Assembly (NCBI RefSeq): GCF_014650895.1
Contig: NZ_BMVV01000015.1
Location: 144,495 to 208,494 of the forward strand
Reading direction: 5' to 3'
From: Streptomyces omiyaensis
GTDB taxonomy: Bacteria; Actinomycetota; Actinomycetes; Streptomycetales; Streptomycetaceae
Length of the DNA: 64,000 nucleotides
Each line of letters starts with the position of its first letter. The stretch's first letter is position 1. Below the pieces are notes generated by a model. That model worked only from the letters and a program-made list of their open reading frames with translations, was not told where the DNA came from and made no database searches. A program made the translations under genes and the position numbers. This document shows positions 8,688 through 17,253 of the stretch, piece after piece.

Positions 8688-10079
8688 ATGAGCACCACGG
8701 AGCGTCCCAGGATCCTCATCGTAGGCGGCGGGTACGTTGGCCTGTACGCCGCGCGGCGCATCCTCAAGAAGATGCGTTACGCCGAGGCGACCGTCACGGT
8801 CGTCGACCCCCGGTCGTACATGACCTATCAGCCCTTCCTCCCCGAAGCCGCCGCCGGCAGCATCTCGCCGCGCCACGTCGTCGTCCCGCTGCGGCGCGTC
8901 GTGCGTGGAGCCGAGGTGCTCACCGGCCGGGTCACCACCATCGACCAGGACCGCAAGGTCGCCACGATCGCGCCGCTCGTCGGCGAGGCGTACGAGCTGC
9001 CCTTCGACTACCTGGTCATCTCGATGGGTGCCGTCTCCCGCACCTTCCCGATCCCCGGCCTCGCCGAGCAGGGCATCGGCATGAAGGGCATCGAGGAGGC
9101 CATCGGCCTGCGCAACCACGTCCTCGAGCAGCTGGACAAGGCCGACTCGACCACCGACGAGGAGGTCCGCCGCAAGGCCCTGACCTTCGTCTTCGTCGGC
9201 GGTGGCTTCGCCGGTGCCGAGACCATCGGCGAGGTCGAGGACATGGCCCGCGACGCCGCGAAGTACTACCAGAACGTCTCGCGCGAGGACATGCGCTTCG
9301 TCCTGGTCGACGCCGCGGACAAGATCCTTCCCGAGGTCGGCCCCAAGCTCGGCCAGTACGGCAAGGAGCACCTGGAGAGCCGCGGGATCGAGATCTACCT
9401 GGAGACCTCCATGGACTCCTGCGTGGACGGCCACGTCGTGCTCAAGAACGGCCTCGAGGTCGACTCCAGCACCATCGTGTGGACCGCCGGCGTCAAGCCG
9501 AACCCGGCCCTCGCCCGTTTCGGTCTGCCGCTCGGCCCCCGCGGCCACGTGGACTGCAACGAGAAGCTCCAGGTCAACGGCATGGACCACGTCTGGGCCG
9601 CGGGCGACAACGCCCAGGTCCCGGACCTGGCCGCGATCAAGGCCGGCGTCCCGGCCGAGCGCGCCTGGTGCCCGCCGAACGCCCAGCACGCCCTGCGCCA
9701 GGCCAAGATCCTCGGCGACAACGTCGTGTCGGGCATGCGCGGCTTCCCGCAGAAGGAGTACAGCCACGCCAACAAGGGCGCCGTGGCCGGACTCGGTCTG
9801 CACAAGGGCGTCGCCATGATCGTCATGGGCAAGTTCAAGATCAAGCTCAAGGGCCGTCTCGCCTGGTACATGCACCGTGGCTACCACGGCATGGCGATGC
9901 CGACCTTCAACCGCAAGATCCGCGTCTTCGCCGACTGGACCCTCGGCATGTTCCTCAAGCGCGAGGTCGTCTCGCTCGGCGCCATGGAGACGCCGCGCGA
10001 GGAGTTCTACGAGGCCGCCAAGCCCGCCCCGGCCCCCGCCGCGGCCGCCCCGGCCCCGGAGAAGGCCAAGGCGTCGTAA
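8688..10079 (+). CDS. ndh: Type II NADH dehydrogenase (NDH-2)
   Basis: This single-subunit, non-proton-pumping FAD enzyme passes electrons from NADH to menaquinone at the inner face of the membrane. It has two dinucleotide-binding motifs: ILIVGGGYVGLYAARRI for FAD at the N-terminus and FVFVGGGFAGAETIGEVED for NADH near residue 165. The FAD-associated AAGDNAQVPD segment is also present. The C-terminal part (FKIKLKGRLAWYMHRGYH) is basic/amphipathic and suits peripheral membrane binding. It ends in an Ala/Pro/Lys-rich tail. ATG at 8688 gives 463 residues. The longer upstream frame lacks family similarity. Candidate Rex-type operators lie upstream, and a strong hairpin follows. Confidence 0.93.
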   Translation: MSTTERPRILIVGGGYVGLYAARRILKKMRYAEATVTVVDPRSYMTYQPFLPEAAAGSISPRHVVVPLRRVVRGAEVLTGRVTTIDQDRKVATIAPLVGEAYELPFDYLVISMGAVSRTFPIPGLAEQGIGMKGIEEAIGLRNHVLEQLDKADSTTDEEVRRKALTFVFVGGGFAGAETIGEVEDMARDAAKYYQNVSREDMRFVLVDAADKILPEVGPKLGQYGKEHLESRGIEIYLETSMDSCVDGHVVLKNGLEVDSSTIVWTAGVKPNPALARFGLPLGPRGHVDCNEKLQVNGMDHVWAAGDNAQVPDLAAIKAGVPAERAWCPPNAQHALRQAKILGDNVVSGMRGFPQKEYSHANKGAVAGLGLHKGVAMIVMGKFKIKLKGRLAWYMHRGYHGMAMPTFNRKIRVFADWTLGMFLKREVVSLGAMETPREEFYEAAKPAPAPAAAAPAPEKAKAS

Positions 10080-10091
10080 CACCCCGCTGTA

Positions 10092-10133
10092 CCGAAGGGC
10101 CGTCCGTCATCCGTGGTGCGGGCGGCCCTTCGG
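10092..10133 (+). terminator. ndh terminator hairpin
   Basis: CCGAAGGGCCG (10092-10102) pairs perfectly with CGGCCCTTCGG (10123-10133), 13 nt after the ndh stop codon. A short T-run follows. Confidence 0.75.
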
Positions 10134-10240
10134 CGTGTTTCCGGTCCTTTCCCGCGTCGCGGCGGGATGGGAAAGCCCTACCGACGGTGTTCCCCTGGTG
10201 ACGGAGGAATCTGGGGCAAGGACCACGGAGGTGTTTCACC

Positions 10241-11545
10241 ATGGCCGACGCCGCGAGGCGGCTCGCGACTCTCGCCGAGGAACTGCTGGGCACTCCCCTG
10301 CCGCTGCGCCTGCGCGCCTGGGACGGCAGCGAGGCGGGCCCGGCGGGCGACGGACCCGTGCTGGTGATCCGGGACCGCAGGGCACTGCGCCGGGTGATCT
10401 GGAAGCCCGGCGAACTGGGCCTGGCCCGCGCCTGGGTGGCCGGCGAGATCGACGTGGAGGGGGACCTCTACGAGGCCCTGGACCTGCTCTCCGGGCTGCT
10501 CTGGGAGCGCGACGGGGAGAAGGGCGGACCGCTCACCGCCCTGCGCGACCCGCGGGCGCGGGCGGCCGCCGGGGAGCTGCTGCGGCTGGCCGGGCCGCTG
10601 CCGCCGCCGAAGCCGCCGGCCGAGGAGGCCAGGGGCCGGGGCGGCGGCCGGCACAGCAGGCGCAGCGACAAGCGGGCGATCAGCCACCACTACGACGTGG
10701 GCAACGACTTCTACGCGCTGGTGCTCGGCCCGTCGATGGTCTACTCGTGCGCCTACTGGGACTCCGAGGGCGCCGCCGGCACCCTGGAGGAGGCCCAGCG
10801 CGCCAAGCTGGACCTCGTCGCCCGCAAACTGGCCCTGAAGGAGGGCGACCGGCTCCTCGACGTGGGGTGCGGCTGGGGCTCGATGGCGATCCACGCGGCC
10901 CGCGCGTACGGCGCCCGGGTCGTCGGCATCACGCTCTCGCGCGAGCAGGCCGCCTTCGCCCGCAAGCGGATCGCGGAGGAGGGGCTCACCGACCGGATCG
11001 AGATCCGGGTCCAGGACTACCGCGACGTGCCCGACGGACCGTTCGACGCGATCTCCTCCATCGGCATGGCGGAGCACGTGGGGGCGGAGAGGTACCGGGA
11101 GTACGCCGGCCTCCTGTACGGCCTCCTGAAGCCCGGCGGACGGCTCCTGAACCACCAGATCTCGCGCCGTCCGGAGCCCGACGAGGAGGCGTACCGGATC
11201 GACCCCTTCATCGACGCGTACGTCTTCCCCGACGGCGAACTGGCCCCGATGGGACGGACCCTGACGACCCTGGAGGACGCCGGCTTCGAGGTCCGCGACG
11301 TGGAGGCGATCCGCGAGCACTACGCGCTGACGCTGCGCCGGTGGGTGGCGAACCTGGAGGGGGAGTGGGACCGCGCGACCCGCCTCGTCTCCCCGGGCCG
11401 GGCCCGGATCTGGCGGCTCTACATGGCGGCCTCCGCGGTCTCCTTCGAGCGCAACCGGATCGGCGTCAACCAGTTCCTTGCGGTGCGGACGCCGGCCTCG
11501 GGGACGAGCGGGCTGCCGCTGCGCACCCGGGAGTGGACCGAGTAG
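10241..11545 (+). CDS. cfa: Cyclopropane-fatty-acyl-phospholipid synthase family methyltransferase
   Basis: This SAM-dependent enzyme of the CFA synthase family adds a methylene bridge to unsaturated acyl chains of membrane phospholipids. The N-terminal ~110 residues form the lipid-binding region. The methyltransferase domain opens with ISHHYDVGNDFYALVLGPSMVYSCAYW, a family hallmark. The SAM-binding DVGCGWGSMAIHAA motif follows, then RVVGITLSREQA, IEIRVQDYRDV and SIGMAEHVG, and SFERNRIGVNQFL near the end. There are 434 residues from ATG at 10241, with GGAGG upstream. Some Streptomyces members of this family may act on other lipids, so the exact product is inferred. Confidence 0.9.
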   Translation: MADAARRLATLAEELLGTPLPLRLRAWDGSEAGPAGDGPVLVIRDRRALRRVIWKPGELGLARAWVAGEIDVEGDLYEALDLLSGLLWERDGEKGGPLTALRDPRARAAAGELLRLAGPLPPPKPPAEEARGRGGGRHSRRSDKRAISHHYDVGNDFYALVLGPSMVYSCAYWDSEGAAGTLEEAQRAKLDLVARKLALKEGDRLLDVGCGWGSMAIHAARAYGARVVGITLSREQAAFARKRIAEEGLTDRIEIRVQDYRDVPDGPFDAISSIGMAEHVGAERYREYAGLLYGLLKPGGRLLNHQISRRPEPDEEAYRIDPFIDAYVFPDGELAPMGRTLTTLEDAGFEVRDVEAIREHYALTLRRWVANLEGEWDRATRLVSPGRARIWRLYMAASAVSFERNRIGVNQFLAVRTPASGTSGLPLRTREWTE

Positions 11546-11560
11546 GGACGAGAGGACAGG

Positions 11561-11601
11561 ACGGGAGGGCCGGTGCCCCGTGGGAGCACCGGCCCTCCCG
11601 T
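11561..11601. terminator. Bidirectional terminator, 16-bp perfect stem
   Basis: ACGGGAGGGCCGGTGC (11561-11576) is the exact complement of 11586-11601, with a 9-nt loop. It lies between the convergent cfa and ABC-permease genes and can serve both. Confidence 0.85.
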
Positions 11602-11614
11602 CGTACCGCCGGGG

Positions 11615-14146
11615 CTACTCGGCCTTGATGGCGGCGAGCATGTTCAGCCGGGCGGCGCTGCGGGCCGGCCAGAGCGAGGCCAGGACGCCGACCAGGGCGG
11701 CCAGGCCGAGGAAGATCCCGACGCGGTCCCACGGGACGACCAGGGCGTACCCCGGCAGGCTGGACTCGAAGGTCTTGCCGATGGCCCAGGCGAGGAAGGT
11801 GCCGAGGCCGACGCCGACGATCGCGCCGAAGACCGAGATCACGACGGCCTCCAGGCGGACCATCCGCTTCACGCGGCGCCGGTCGAGACCGATCGCCCGG
11901 ATCATGCCGATCTCCTGCTGGCGCTCGAAGACGGACATCGCGAGGGTGTTGACGACGCCGAGGACGGCGATGATCAGGGCCATCGCGAGCAGGCCGTACA
12001 TGATGTTCAGCATCAGGTTGATCTGGCCGCCGAAGGTGTCCCGGATGTCCTTCTCGTCCATGACGGAGATGGCCGGGTTGTCGCCGAGGGCCTTGATCAG
12101 GGCCTGCTCGTGGGCGTCGCCGGGTCCGCCCTCGGTGGAGACGAAGATCTGCGGGATGTACTTCTGCGGGTCGTGCGCGTCGAGGAGCTCGGTGTCGACG
12201 AGGACGGGGGAGAGGAACTCGCTGTCCTTGTAGACGGCGGTGACGGTCAGCTCGCCCTTCTTCTTGTCGAGGTACTCGACGGGGACGCGGGAGCCGACCT
12301 TGAGCCCGCGCTTCTCCGCGGTCTTCTCCGCGACGGCCATCTGCCCGTCGGCGAGCCCGGCCAGCGAGCCGTTCACGACGTCGACCTTGAGGACCTGCTC
12401 GATGTCGCCGGGGGTGACGCCGGAGACGGAGGTGTACGTCCCCTTGATGTCGAAGGCGCCGGCCTGCTGCGGGGAGACGGCGGTGACGCCGGGAGCCTTC
12501 TCCAGGGCGGTCAGGGCCTCGGCCGACAGGCCGTCGCCGCTGGCCATGGAGACCATGTAGTCGGCCTTGATGCCGTCGACGGTCATCTTGTCGAGGGCCT
12601 GGCCGGCGCTGACGCCGATCACGGTGAGGCCGGTGACCAGGGTGAGGCCGATGGCGAGCGCGGAGGCGGTGGCGCCGGTGCGGCGCGGGTTGCGGACCGC
12701 GTTGAGGCCGGCGAGCTTGCCGGAGATCCCGAAGGCCTTCACGAAGAAGGGGCGGATCAGGGCGATCACGGGCCGGGAGAGGAACGGGATCAGGACGATG
12801 ATGCCGATGAGGGTGGCGAAGGCGCCGCCCGCGATGACCATGCGGCCGTCGTCGCCGCCCTGGTTCGCGCCGAGCACGATCAGCACGGCGCCGATCGCGG
12901 TGATGGCGGCGCCGATCGCGTTCCGCACGACGAGCGACTTGGTGTTCGGGGTGGCGTGGACGCTGTTCATCGCGGCGACCGGCGGGATCTTCGCCGCACG
13001 GCGGCCGGGCAGCCAGGCGGCCAGCATGGTGATGACCACGCCGACGCCGAAGGCGGAGAGCACCGGGGCGGCGCCCAGGACCAGGTCGCCGTCCGGGACC
13101 TTCATGTCGAAGGCGGCCATGCCGGAGCGCAGGGCCACGGCGAGTCCGATGCCGAGGACGTAGCCGACGGCGGAGGCGACCAGGCCGACGATGCCGGCCT
13201 CGGCCAGGACGGAGCGGGTGATCTGCTTGCGCGAGGCGCCGACCGCGCGCATCAGGGCCAGTTCCTTGGTGCGCTGGGCGACCAGCATGGTGAAGGTGTT
13301 GGAGATCAGGAAGACGCCGACGAAGAGCGCGATGCCGGCGAAGCCGAGCAGCATCTGGTTGAGGGCGCCGAGGCCGGACTCGATCTGGCGGGCCTGCTCG
13401 TCGGCCAGGGCCTGGCCGGTCTGGGCGGTGGCGGCCTTCGGGACGACCTTCAGGATCTCGTCGCGGAGCTTGTCGTCGTCGGCGCCGGCGGCGGCCGAGA
13501 CGTTCAGGTCGGAGTAGTAGCCGGGCTTCAGGTAGAGCTTCTGGGCCACGGAGGCGTCGAAGACGACGAGGCTGCCGCCGGCGTTGACGGCGCCGTCCTC
13601 GGTGGTGAAGACGCCGGAGAGGGTGTACTCCTTCACCGGGCCGTTGGTGGCGACGCGGACCGGCTCGCCGACCCGGTAGCCGCCCTTGTCGGCGGTCTCC
13701 TTGTCGAGGGCGATCTGGCCGGGGGCGGTGGGACCCGCGCCGGTGGTGAACGCGAGGGCGGGGTCCTTGCCGTCGGGGCCGGGGGCGAAGTTGGTGCCCT
13801 TGTTGGACCAGCCGCTGCCGATCAGCTTGCCCTTCGCGTCCGGCACGCCGGCGAAGCCGTCGACGCGCGGCTGGACGCCGGTGACGCCGTCGAGCTTCGC
13901 GACCCTGTCGACGGTGGCCTGGGAGAGGCCGGGGTTCTTGGCGGCCTCCTCCGGGCTCGGCCGCAGGCTGACGGCGACGGCCACGTCGTCGTAGCTCTTC
14001 GCGGACTGGTTGCGGAAGGCCTGGGAGAGGGTGTCGGTGAAGACGAGGGTGCCGGAGACGAAGGCGACGCCGAGCATCACGGCGAGCACGGTCATCAGCA
14101 GCCGCGCCTTGTGCGCGAGGACGTTGCGCAGGGCGGTACGGAACAT
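11615..14146 (-). CDS. ABC transporter permease, MacB/FtsX type
   Basis: This 843-residue membrane subunit partners the ATPase encoded just upstream. The N-terminus (FRTALRNVLAHKARLLMTVLAVMLGVAFVSG) is a membrane helix typical of MacB/FtsX permeases. A large extracytoplasmic MacB-like domain follows (~40-260). A three-helix FtsX domain comes next (MLLGFAGIALFVGVFLISNTF...), then a second repeat of helix, external domain and FtsX helices ending NMLAAIKAE. This duplicated layout is common in actinobacterial exporters of lipids, peptides or antimicrobials, or in mechanotransmission systems. The substrate is unknown. Its ATG lies 81 bp after the ATPase stop codon. Confidence 0.92.
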   Translation of the reverse strand: MFRTALRNVLAHKARLLMTVLAVMLGVAFVSGTLVFTDTLSQAFRNQSAKSYDDVAVAVSLRPSPEEAAKNPGLSQATVDRVAKLDGVTGVQPRVDGFAGVPDAKGKLIGSGWSNKGTNFAPGPDGKDPALAFTTGAGPTAPGQIALDKETADKGGYRVGEPVRVATNGPVKEYTLSGVFTTEDGAVNAGGSLVVFDASVAQKLYLKPGYYSDLNVSAAAGADDDKLRDEILKVVPKAATAQTGQALADEQARQIESGLGALNQMLLGFAGIALFVGVFLISNTFTMLVAQRTKELALMRAVGASRKQITRSVLAEAGIVGLVASAVGYVLGIGLAVALRSGMAAFDMKVPDGDLVLGAAPVLSAFGVGVVITMLAAWLPGRRAAKIPPVAAMNSVHATPNTKSLVVRNAIGAAITAIGAVLIVLGANQGGDDGRMVIAGGAFATLIGIIVLIPFLSRPVIALIRPFFVKAFGISGKLAGLNAVRNPRRTGATASALAIGLTLVTGLTVIGVSAGQALDKMTVDGIKADYMVSMASGDGLSAEALTALEKAPGVTAVSPQQAGAFDIKGTYTSVSGVTPGDIEQVLKVDVVNGSLAGLADGQMAVAEKTAEKRGLKVGSRVPVEYLDKKKGELTVTAVYKDSEFLSPVLVDTELLDAHDPQKYIPQIFVSTEGGPGDAHEQALIKALGDNPAISVMDEKDIRDTFGGQINLMLNIMYGLLAMALIIAVLGVVNTLAMSVFERQQEIGMIRAIGLDRRRVKRMVRLEAVVISVFGAIVGVGLGTFLAWAIGKTFESSLPGYALVVPWDRVGIFLGLAALVGVLASLWPARSAARLNMLAAIKAE

Positions 14147-14227
14147 GGGTGAGGTCCTGGAGGAAGGCGGGACGGAAGTCGGGTGCGGGGCCGGAGCGTG
14201 CGGGGCGCCCGCGGGGGCGCCCGTGCG

Positions 14228-14998
14228 TCAGCTCGTACGGCCCTTGGCGTCGAAGGCCTTCATGCGGTCGAGCACGCCGTCGGCGGAGGGGCGCAGCATC
14301 TCGTCGACGATCCGGCCGTCGGCCAGGAAGATCACGCGGTCGGCGTAGGAGGCGGCGGCGGGGTCGTGGGTGACCATGACGACGGTCTGGCCGAGCTCGC
14401 GGACCGAGTTCCGGAGGAAGCCGAGGACCTCGGCGCCGGAGCGCGAGTCCAGGTTTCCGGTGGGCTCGTCGCCGAAGATGATCTCGGGCTGGGAGGCGAG
14501 GGCGCGGGCGACGGCGACGCGCTGCTGCTGGCCGCCGGAGAGCTCGGTGGGGCGGTGCTTGAGGCGGCCGGAGAGGCCGAGCATGTCGATGACCTTCTGG
14601 ACCCACGCCTGGTCGGGCTTGCGGCCGGCGATGTCCATGGGGAGCGTGATGTTCTCCAGGGCGGTCAGGGTCGGCAGCAGGTTGAAGGCCTGGAAGATGA
14701 AGCCGATCTTGTCCCGGCGGAGCTGGGTGAGCTGCTTGTCCTTGAGGGTGGACAGCTCCGTCTCGCCGATCCGGACCGAGCCGGAGGAGAAGGAGTCGAG
14801 GCCGGCGACGCAGTGCATGAGCGTCGACTTGCCGGAGCCGGAGGGGCCCATGATCGCGGTGAACTCTCCCTGGCGGAAGTCCACGCTGACCCGGTCCAGC
14901 GCGATCACCTGGGTCTCGCCCTGTCCGTAGACCTTCGAGAGCTCCGTGGCGCGGGCGGCCACCGCGGTGGTGCGGGGCACGGTGGGGGTGGTGGTCAC
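14228..14998 (-). CDS. ABC transporter ATP-binding protein, MacB/LolD type
   Basis: This 256-residue ATPase energises the adjacent MacB-type permease. It has Walker A GPSGSGKST, Q-loop IFQAFNLLPTLTALEN, signature LSGGQQQRVAVARAL, Walker B IIFGDEPTGNLDS and the H-loop VMVTHD. The N-terminal VYGQGETQVIALDRVSVDF is typical of the LolD/MacB subfamily. GTG at 14998 is preceded by AGGAG at a 7-nt spacing. The frame is open further upstream, but that stretch has no family similarity and is probably untranslated. The gene is the first of a two-gene operon. Confidence 0.94.
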   Translation of the reverse strand: MTTTPTVPRTTAVAARATELSKVYGQGETQVIALDRVSVDFRQGEFTAIMGPSGSGKSTLMHCVAGLDSFSSGSVRIGETELSTLKDKQLTQLRRDKIGFIFQAFNLLPTLTALENITLPMDIAGRKPDQAWVQKVIDMLGLSGRLKHRPTELSGGQQQRVAVARALASQPEIIFGDEPTGNLDSRSGAEVLGFLRNSVRELGQTVVMVTHDPAAASYADRVIFLADGRIVDEMLRPSADGVLDRMKAFDAKGRTS

Positions 14999-15376
14999 GA
15001 GGGGACTCCTGTCACGACGTCGATCGGAAACCCGGTGTCCCGGGAACCACTCCATCGTTTCGAACGTTCTTGTCGAGGTCGTCCGTCCACGTGCCCGTTC
15101 GAGGGGCCCTCTTGGGTCGGACCACGGCCTCCGGGACTCCTCCTCTGGTATGACGGCGTCCCTGAGGACGGACGTGACACACCTGCGGCGAGATCTGGTC
15201 AATCCGGGGGTGGCGCTTTGCGCCTGCGACCCCGGTCACAGTTCGAGAAAACCCCGCCCACCTGCACTGACGCACCCTCAGACGTCAATAAAATAAGACA
15301 ACATCGGTCGCTCGTTCCGCTGAACGAGGGAAGGGCCCCGATAGGCTCCTGTGCCGACGCGGAGCTTCGCGGTAAC
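14999..15376. other. 378-bp intergenic region between the ABC operon and bldA
   Basis: This divergent control region contains the ribosome binding site and presumed promoter of the minus-strand ABC operon and the bldA promoter on the plus strand. The stretch near 15290 is unusually A/T-rich (AATAAAATAAGAC) for this genome. I see no gene. Confidence 0.6.
15311..15347 (+). promoter_or_regulatory. bldA promoter region with inverted repeat
   Basis: A -10-like TAGGCT (15342-15347) lies 30 bp before the tRNA. A perfect 7-bp inverted repeat, CTCGTTC (15311-15317) and GAACGAG (15322-15328), covers the expected -35 area. The repeat could bind a regulator. The -35 hexamer is weak (TGAACG, 15 bp spacer). 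Confidence 0.45.
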
Positions 15377-15462
15377 GCCCGGATGGTGGAATAGCAGACA
15401 CGGCGAGCTTAAACCTCGCTGGCCTTCGGGCCGTACCGGTTCAAGTCCGGTTCCGGGCACCA
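15377..15462 (+). tRNA. bldA: tRNA-Leu(UAA), bldA
   Basis: This is a type II leucine tRNA with a long variable arm. The acceptor stem pairs GCCCGGA (15377-15383) with TCCGGGC (15452-15458), followed by discriminator A and an encoded CCA. The anticodon stem GCGAG/CTCGC (15403-15407, 15415-15419) encloses the loop CTTAAAC, so the anticodon is UAA (15410-15412) and reads UUA. The variable arm is GGCC-TTC-GGGCC-like, and the T arm contains GGTTCAAGTCC. In Streptomyces the only UUA-reading tRNA is BldA, which gates translation of TTA-containing developmental and antibiotic regulatory genes. No other tRNA was found in the window. Confidence 0.97.
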
Positions 15463-15582
15463 TCCCGCCCCTCCCGCCGTCCCCGTCCGGGGGCCATGGC
15501 CGGTCAAGATCGAAAGTTGTCGCAAAAGATCCTCCCCGAGCACTAGAGAGTTTCTTTTGCCTACGCATTACCCTTGACGCAA

Positions 15583-15599
15583 GGCCGCGCAGTGCGGCC
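15583..15599 (+). promoter_or_regulatory. Small hairpin before the BI-1 family gene
   Basis: GGCCGC (15583-15588) and GCGGCC (15594-15599) form a perfect 6-bp stem directly upstream of the GGAGGAG ribosome binding site, where it might affect translation initiation. Confidence 0.35.
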
Positions 15600-15616
15600 G
15601 TCCATGGAGGAGTGAG

Positions 15617-16519
15617 ATGAGGAGCAGCAACCCGGTCTTCTCGCGACGGGGGTTCAGCCGCGACAACGGCTCCGCGGGCTTCAACGCGCAGCAGCCGCAG
15701 GCCGGGGGCCCCGCCGTCGGAGCGAACCCGTACGCGACCGGCAACCCGTACGCCGAGGGTGCGACCAACCCGTACGCCACCAACCCCTACGCCCCGCAGG
15801 ACGTCCAGGCGCGCGCCCCGCAGCAGGCGCGCGGCAACGTGATGACGATCGACGACGTCGTGAGCCGTACGGCCATGACGCTCGGCACGGTCGTGCTCAC
15901 CGCCGTCCTGTCCTGGCTGCTGCTGCCGGTCGACCCGGCGAACCTCGGGAAGTCGTACGGCATCGCCATCGGCGCCGCCCTCGTCGCCCTGGTGCTGTCG
16001 CTGGTGCAGTCCTTCAAGCGCAAGCCGTCGCCGGCGCTGATCCTGGGCTACGCGGCCTTCGAGGGCGTCTTCCTCGGCGTGATCTCCGCGGCGGTCTCGA
16101 CCTACATCGCCGACGGCGTGGTCATCCAGGCGGTCCTGGGCACCATGGCGGTCTTCGCCGGCGTGCTCGTCGCCTACAAGATGGGCTGGATCCGGGTGAA
16201 CCGCAGGTTCACCGGCTTCGTGATGGCCGCGGCCATGGGCTTCATGCTGCTCATGGTGGTCAACCTGCTCTTCGCGGTCTTCGCCGGCGGCGACGGCCTC
16301 GGCTTCCGCAGCGGTGGCCTCGGCATCCTCTTCGGCGTCATCGGCATCATCCTGGGCGCCTGCTTCCTCGCCCTCGACTTCAAGCAGGTCGAGGACGGCA
16401 TCACCTACGGTGCCCCGCGCGAGGAGGCCTGGCTGGCCGCCTTCGGTCTCACCATGACCCTGGTGTGGATCTACCTGGAGATGCTGCGTCTGCTGTCGAT
16501 CCTGCAGGGCGACGACTGA
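15617..16519 (+). CDS. Bax inhibitor-1 (YccA/TMBIM-like) family membrane protein
   Basis: This 300-residue integral membrane protein belongs to the Bax-inhibitor-1/YccA superfamily, whose bacterial members include pH-sensitive calcium leak channels and FtsH modulators. The first ~75 residues are cytosolic and disordered, with four NPYA repeats (NPYATGNPYAEGATNPYATNPYA). Six to seven membrane helices follow, starting RTAMTLGTVVLTAVLSWLLL. The family signature region FEGVFLGVISAAVSTYI and the acidic C-terminal segment LALDFKQVEDGI are present. The ATG has GGAGGAG upstream. The function in Streptomyces is not established. The family assignment is firm. Confidence 0.88.
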   Translation: MRSSNPVFSRRGFSRDNGSAGFNAQQPQAGGPAVGANPYATGNPYAEGATNPYATNPYAPQDVQARAPQQARGNVMTIDDVVSRTAMTLGTVVLTAVLSWLLLPVDPANLGKSYGIAIGAALVALVLSLVQSFKRKPSPALILGYAAFEGVFLGVISAAVSTYIADGVVIQAVLGTMAVFAGVLVAYKMGWIRVNRRFTGFVMAAAMGFMLLMVVNLLFAVFAGGDGLGFRSGGLGILFGVIGIILGACFLALDFKQVEDGITYGAPREEAWLAAFGLTMTLVWIYLEMLRLLSILQGDD

Positions 16520-16541
16520 CGCACCCCCCGACTCGGGGGAG

Positions 16542-16571
16542 GGGCCCGTCCGGCAGCCGCCGGGCGGGCCC
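16542..16571. terminator. Terminator between BI-1 gene and TetR gene
   Basis: Stem 16542-16554 pairs with 16559-16571 over 13 positions (one G-U), with an AGCC loop. It separates two convergent genes and probably serves both. Confidence 0.8.
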
Positions 16572-16592
16572 TTCCGCGTGTCCGGGGGCTGC

Positions 16593-17150
16593 CTACCGGG
16601 CCGCGTCGAGCAGGACCCGGGCGGCCTCGCGGGCCTGGGCGGCCGGCCCGGGGGAGCCGGTGATGCCGGCGAGGACCATGGCGCCGTTGGCGAGCAGGGC
16701 CAGCTGGTCGGCGAGGAGCGGCGGGGCGCCCAGGGCGTCGGTCTGCTCGGCGAGGTGGGCCCGGAAGGCCTCCTTGTGGTCGCGGGCGATCGCCGCGACG
16801 GACGGGGTGCCCCCGCCGAGCTCCCCGAAGGCGTTGATGAAGGCGCAGCCCCGGAAGCCGGGCTCCGCGAACCAGTCGGCGAGCCAGTCGTAGACCGCCA
16901 GGACGCGCTCGTACGGCCCGCCGGCGACCCGGGCGCCGTGGGCGGCGAGGGAGGCCCTGACGGCCTCGTCCCGGCGCCTCAGGACGGCCTCCACGAGCAG
17001 TTCCTTGGAGGGGAAGACCTGGTACAGCCGCTTGAGCGAGACGCCGGACGCGGAGCGGATGGCGTCCATGCCGACGGCCTGCACCCCGCGTTCGCCGAAG
17101 AGCCGCTCCGCGGTGTCGAGCACTTTCGTCCCGGCGGTTTCCGCGTCCAT
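16593..17150 (-). CDS. TetR family transcriptional regulator
   Basis: This 185-residue repressor has an N-terminal TetR helix-turn-helix (KVLDTAERLFGERGVQAVGMDAIRSASGVSLKRLYQVFPSKELLVEAVL). The C-terminal ligand-binding domain contains GCAFINAFGELGG, seen in TetR proteins with a C-terminal AcrR-like domain. ATG at 17150 was chosen over a further-upstream ATG because AAGGGG precedes it. The gene is divergent from an alpha/beta hydrolase. Two matching operators between them imply self-regulation and control of the hydrolase. The inducer is unknown. Confidence 0.92.
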   Translation of the reverse strand: MDAETAGTKVLDTAERLFGERGVQAVGMDAIRSASGVSLKRLYQVFPSKELLVEAVLRRRDEAVRASLAAHGARVAGGPYERVLAVYDWLADWFAEPGFRGCAFINAFGELGGGTPSVAAIARDHKEAFRAHLAEQTDALGAPPLLADQLALLANGAMVLAGITGSPGPAAQAREAARVLLDAAR

Positions 17151-17171
17151 CGTCCGATCACCCCTTGCGTG

Positions 17172-17228
17172 GAGAACCATCGTTCTCGTACTCTACAGGG
17201 CATCGGGAGAACGATCGTTCTCCCGATG
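17172..17228. promoter_or_regulatory. Twin operators for the divergent TetR regulator
   Basis: GAGAAC-CATC-GTTCTC (17172-17187) and a 28-bp perfect palindrome at 17201-17228 whose core is GAGAACGATCGTTCTC share the GAGAAC-N4-GTTCTC pattern. Both lie between the divergent TetR and hydrolase starts, as expected for autoregulation plus repression of the hydrolase. Confidence 0.8.
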
Positions 17229-17253
17229 GGAGACCGGAAACGGGGAGTCAGCC

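Noticed and set aside
11466..14606. Minus-strand 1046-codon frame
   Set aside because: It is a frame-shifted shadow of the ABC permease, made of Arg/Pro/Gly runs with no recognisable domain.
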